Positions 5,866 through 7,343 of a stretch of 7,343 nucleotides of DNA are shown here, piece after piece. Location of the stretch: positions 1 to 7,343 of the forward strand of contig JAUXBV010000162.1 in the NCBI GenBank assembly GCA_030619215.1. Direction: 5' to 3'. Source of the DNA: Fibrobacterota bacterium (GTDB lineage: Bacteria; Fibrobacterota; Chitinivibrionia; Chitinivibrionales; JANQEN01). How positions within the stretch are numbered: position 1 is the stretch's first letter; the number at the start of each line of letters is the position of its first letter. The notes under the pieces were generated by a model, which was not told the DNA's origin, searched no databases, and was given only the letters and a program-made list of their open reading frames with translations. Made by a program: the position numbers and the translations under genes.

Positions 5866-7343
5866 TTATTTGTTCTCGCGATATATTCCTACAAGTTGAT
5901 TTTTATAGAGTTTTATATTCTTTTTACAGAGAGCAAACCGGTTTATGGTAAAAAGGGGTATTTCGAAATTATCAGAGATGCGTTTTGCCTCATCGGTTTC
6001 ATTGTTAAACCAGATCGCTGCGAGCCTCAGTTTTTCATTTTTATTTGTTACGATGTTGTCCGGGGCCCAGCCGATTGCAATGTCATAGTTTCTGTCAACC
6101 AGTGCTGTTTCAAATTGTGATTTACTCAGTCCTTTCAGCTTGCAGGGAATATCTGTATGTGATAAATCTGAAAATATTTTTTCCGCTATAATTATCGAGA
6201 CCGGGTCGTTGGTATTATAGAGAATTGCAAGGGGGTCTTTAATGCTTATATTTTTTATATTTGTTTTGCTCCTATCAATTGTTACTGTCGGTTCAATTGA
6301 CTCAATTTGAGTAATAATTTCCCCTTCAGCCTTTACAGCATTCGAATGGATTCCCGCAGGAGCTATAATTTTTGCAAGATAGTTCCTTACTTTCTGCGAG
6401 CCGGTTGCGAGGCTTAAAAAGTACCGGTCTGTTGAGAAGGGAATCAGATTGGATTTTTTCAGCATTGACCGGCGGGCGTATGCCAGGTCCTTCTTCTTGT
6501 ACAGGATAATCAGATCATAGGTGTTGAGAGAATATGATACCATAGGATTTTTGTCTTTGCCGCGAACAATAGTACATTTGTCAAGAAATGGTTTGTCAAA
6601 AGGATAGTGTGTGTTTTGCTGAAGCAATATTTTGTTACCCTGCTGTTTTTTAATAAAAAATTTACCGATGTTAAGAGACCGGGGTAAGAGGTTCGGGGAA
6701 TTAAGCCTCTGCATTGCATACGGATCGGATTTGCCCAGGGTGATTATAATAGTTTTTTCATTGGAAGCGGAGAATCCCCGAATAATACCCTCTTCGCCCC
6801 GTATAAATTCTTTTATTCCTTTAACTTCAGAAAAAAGTGCCAGTCCTTCTGCCGGATTGTTTTTAACAAGTCCGGTCCAGGCTTTGGCAATATCAAATGC
6901 TGTGAGGCTTTTACCCGTATTGTTTATTAATTTATTCGTGCAGGTAATTTTAATTTTTACCGGTGAGATTTGATTAATAGAGAGAAAATGATTTAAAGCC
7001 GTGTCAATCCCCGGAATGATATTTCCGGCAGTGTCAACGGGAAAAGGAACAACCGCCAATAGTTCGGATAATGAGTTGTCAATAAAAATTCTGTCGGTAT
7101 AAAGGGTAATGCTTCCTCCCCGCACCGGTGTTACGGTGTCCTCAGGCGGTATTTCCTTCATGATTTCAATATCTGATTCGACAAAATCAATTTTGTCAAT
7201 TTTCGCCATTGCATGTCGTGACATTCTTGCAGTGTCTTTTGCTGCCGGTATGATCCTCAAACTGAAGTATTGGTTTAATGTGTCGGAAATAACCGTATCG
7301 ATAGAGTAGTTTTCGATAAGGTTATTAAATTTTCGTATAAAGG
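5866..7343 (-). CDS. Divergent family-5 solute-binding protein, N-terminus outside window
   Basis: The frame is open from the window edge to TAA at 5866, giving at least 492 residues. A TTG at 7260 is not a convincing start because in-frame coding continues upstream of it. Numbering from that TTG, ~48-464 follows the SBP_bac_5 (oligopeptide/dipeptide/nickel ABC binding protein) layout. GGSITLYTDRIFID is the opening strand. TAFDIAKAWTGL corresponds to the TAxDVxxxW motif. GIIRGFSASNEKTIIITLGKSDP corresponds to the conserved I-x-A-x-DD-x-T-V-x-I-x-L hinge region. FDKPFLDKCTIV, IAEKIFSDLS and YDIAIGWAPD continue the order through lobe II to the second lobe I segment. Family members bind peptides, nickel or sugars outside the cytoplasmic membrane. 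The ligand here is unknown, and no permease or ATPase genes are visible. At least 70 residues precede the domain, more than a signal peptide needs, so an extra N-terminal domain is likely. The true start and any signal sequence lie beyond 7343. Confidence 0.75.
   Translation of the reverse strand, partial: FIRKFNNLIENYSIDTVISDTLNQYFSLRIIPAAKDTARMSRHAMAKIDKIDFVESDIEIMKEIPPEDTVTPVRGGSITLYTDRIFIDNSLSELLAVVPFPVDTAGNIIPGIDTALNHFLSINQISPVKIKITCTNKLINNTGKSLTAFDIAKAWTGLVKNNPAEGLALFSEVKGIKEFIRGEEGIIRGFSASNEKTIIITLGKSDPYAMQRLNSPNLLPRSLNIGKFFIKKQQGNKILLQQNTHYPFDKPFLDKCTIVRGKDKNPMVSYSLNTYDLIILYKKKDLAYARRSMLKKSNLIPFSTDRYFLSLATGSQKVRNYLAKIIAPAGIHSNAVKAEGEIITQIESIEPTVTIDRSKTNIKNISIKDPLAILYNTNDPVSIIIAEKIFSDLSHTDIPCKLKGLSKSQFETALVDRNYDIAIGWAPDNIVTNKNEKLRLAAIWFNNETDEAKRISDNFEIPLFTINRFALCKKNIKLYKNQLVGIYRENK

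Noticed and set aside
5866..7260. TTG at 7260 as the true start of the solute-binding protein.
   Set aside because: The frame continues open for 27 more codons to the window edge, no SD precedes the TTG, and a solute-binding protein should begin with a signal peptide, which is absent there.
1..7343. CRISPR array, tRNA or rRNA gene, or complete insertion sequence.
   Set aside because: No regularly spaced repeats, no tRNA-like cloverleaf signals and no transposase-like frame were seen on either strand.

Overview
The window reads as ordinary chromosome of an AT-rich bacterium with a Gram-negative-like envelope. That view rests on a secreted TPR protein, an extracytoplasmic-type solute-binding domain and a meso-diaminopimelate decarboxylase. 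Every confidently called gene lies on the minus strand. No rRNA, tRNA or taxonomic marker gene is present. Fibrobacterota/Chitinispirillales or a spirochaete-like lineage would fit the style of the proteins, but this is only a guess.

Layout from left to right, minus strand unless stated. (1) 1-2363 is a secreted TPR-repeat protein of at least 787 residues. It has a signal peptide, a small N-terminal domain and about 16 TPR units, and its C-terminus lies outside the window. (2) 2500-2528 is a clear hairpin terminator between it and the next gene. (3) 2586-3356 is a response regulator with an intact receiver domain and an AraC-like helix-turn-helix whose second half is missing or degenerate. 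(4) 3533-4798 is a full-length PLP-dependent diaminopimelate decarboxylase (lysA), with a small hairpin at its ribosome-binding site. (5) 4799-5157 is an AT-rich intergenic stretch holding a possible plus-strand small gene at 4930-5076, with its own promoter-like and Shine-Dalgarno signals. (6) 5158-5768 is a relic of a type I restriction-modification operon: the 3' part of an ATP-binding/winged-helix gene overlaps, by ATGA, the first ~45 codons of hsdR, and both are cut off. (7) 5866-7343 is a divergent family-5 (peptide/nickel-type) solute-binding protein whose N-terminus runs off the window.

The intact genes do not form one obvious pathway. The response regulator sits between lysA and the TPR gene and could control either, but nothing in the sequence proves it.

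The most unusual part is 5077-5790. A defence-operon scar contains only the junction of two genes. A 12-bp perfect inverted repeat lies exactly at its upstream breakpoint, and a foreign-looking tail replaces the body of HsdR at its downstream breakpoint. I see a decayed known system plus one candidate small gene, and no convincing intact new system.
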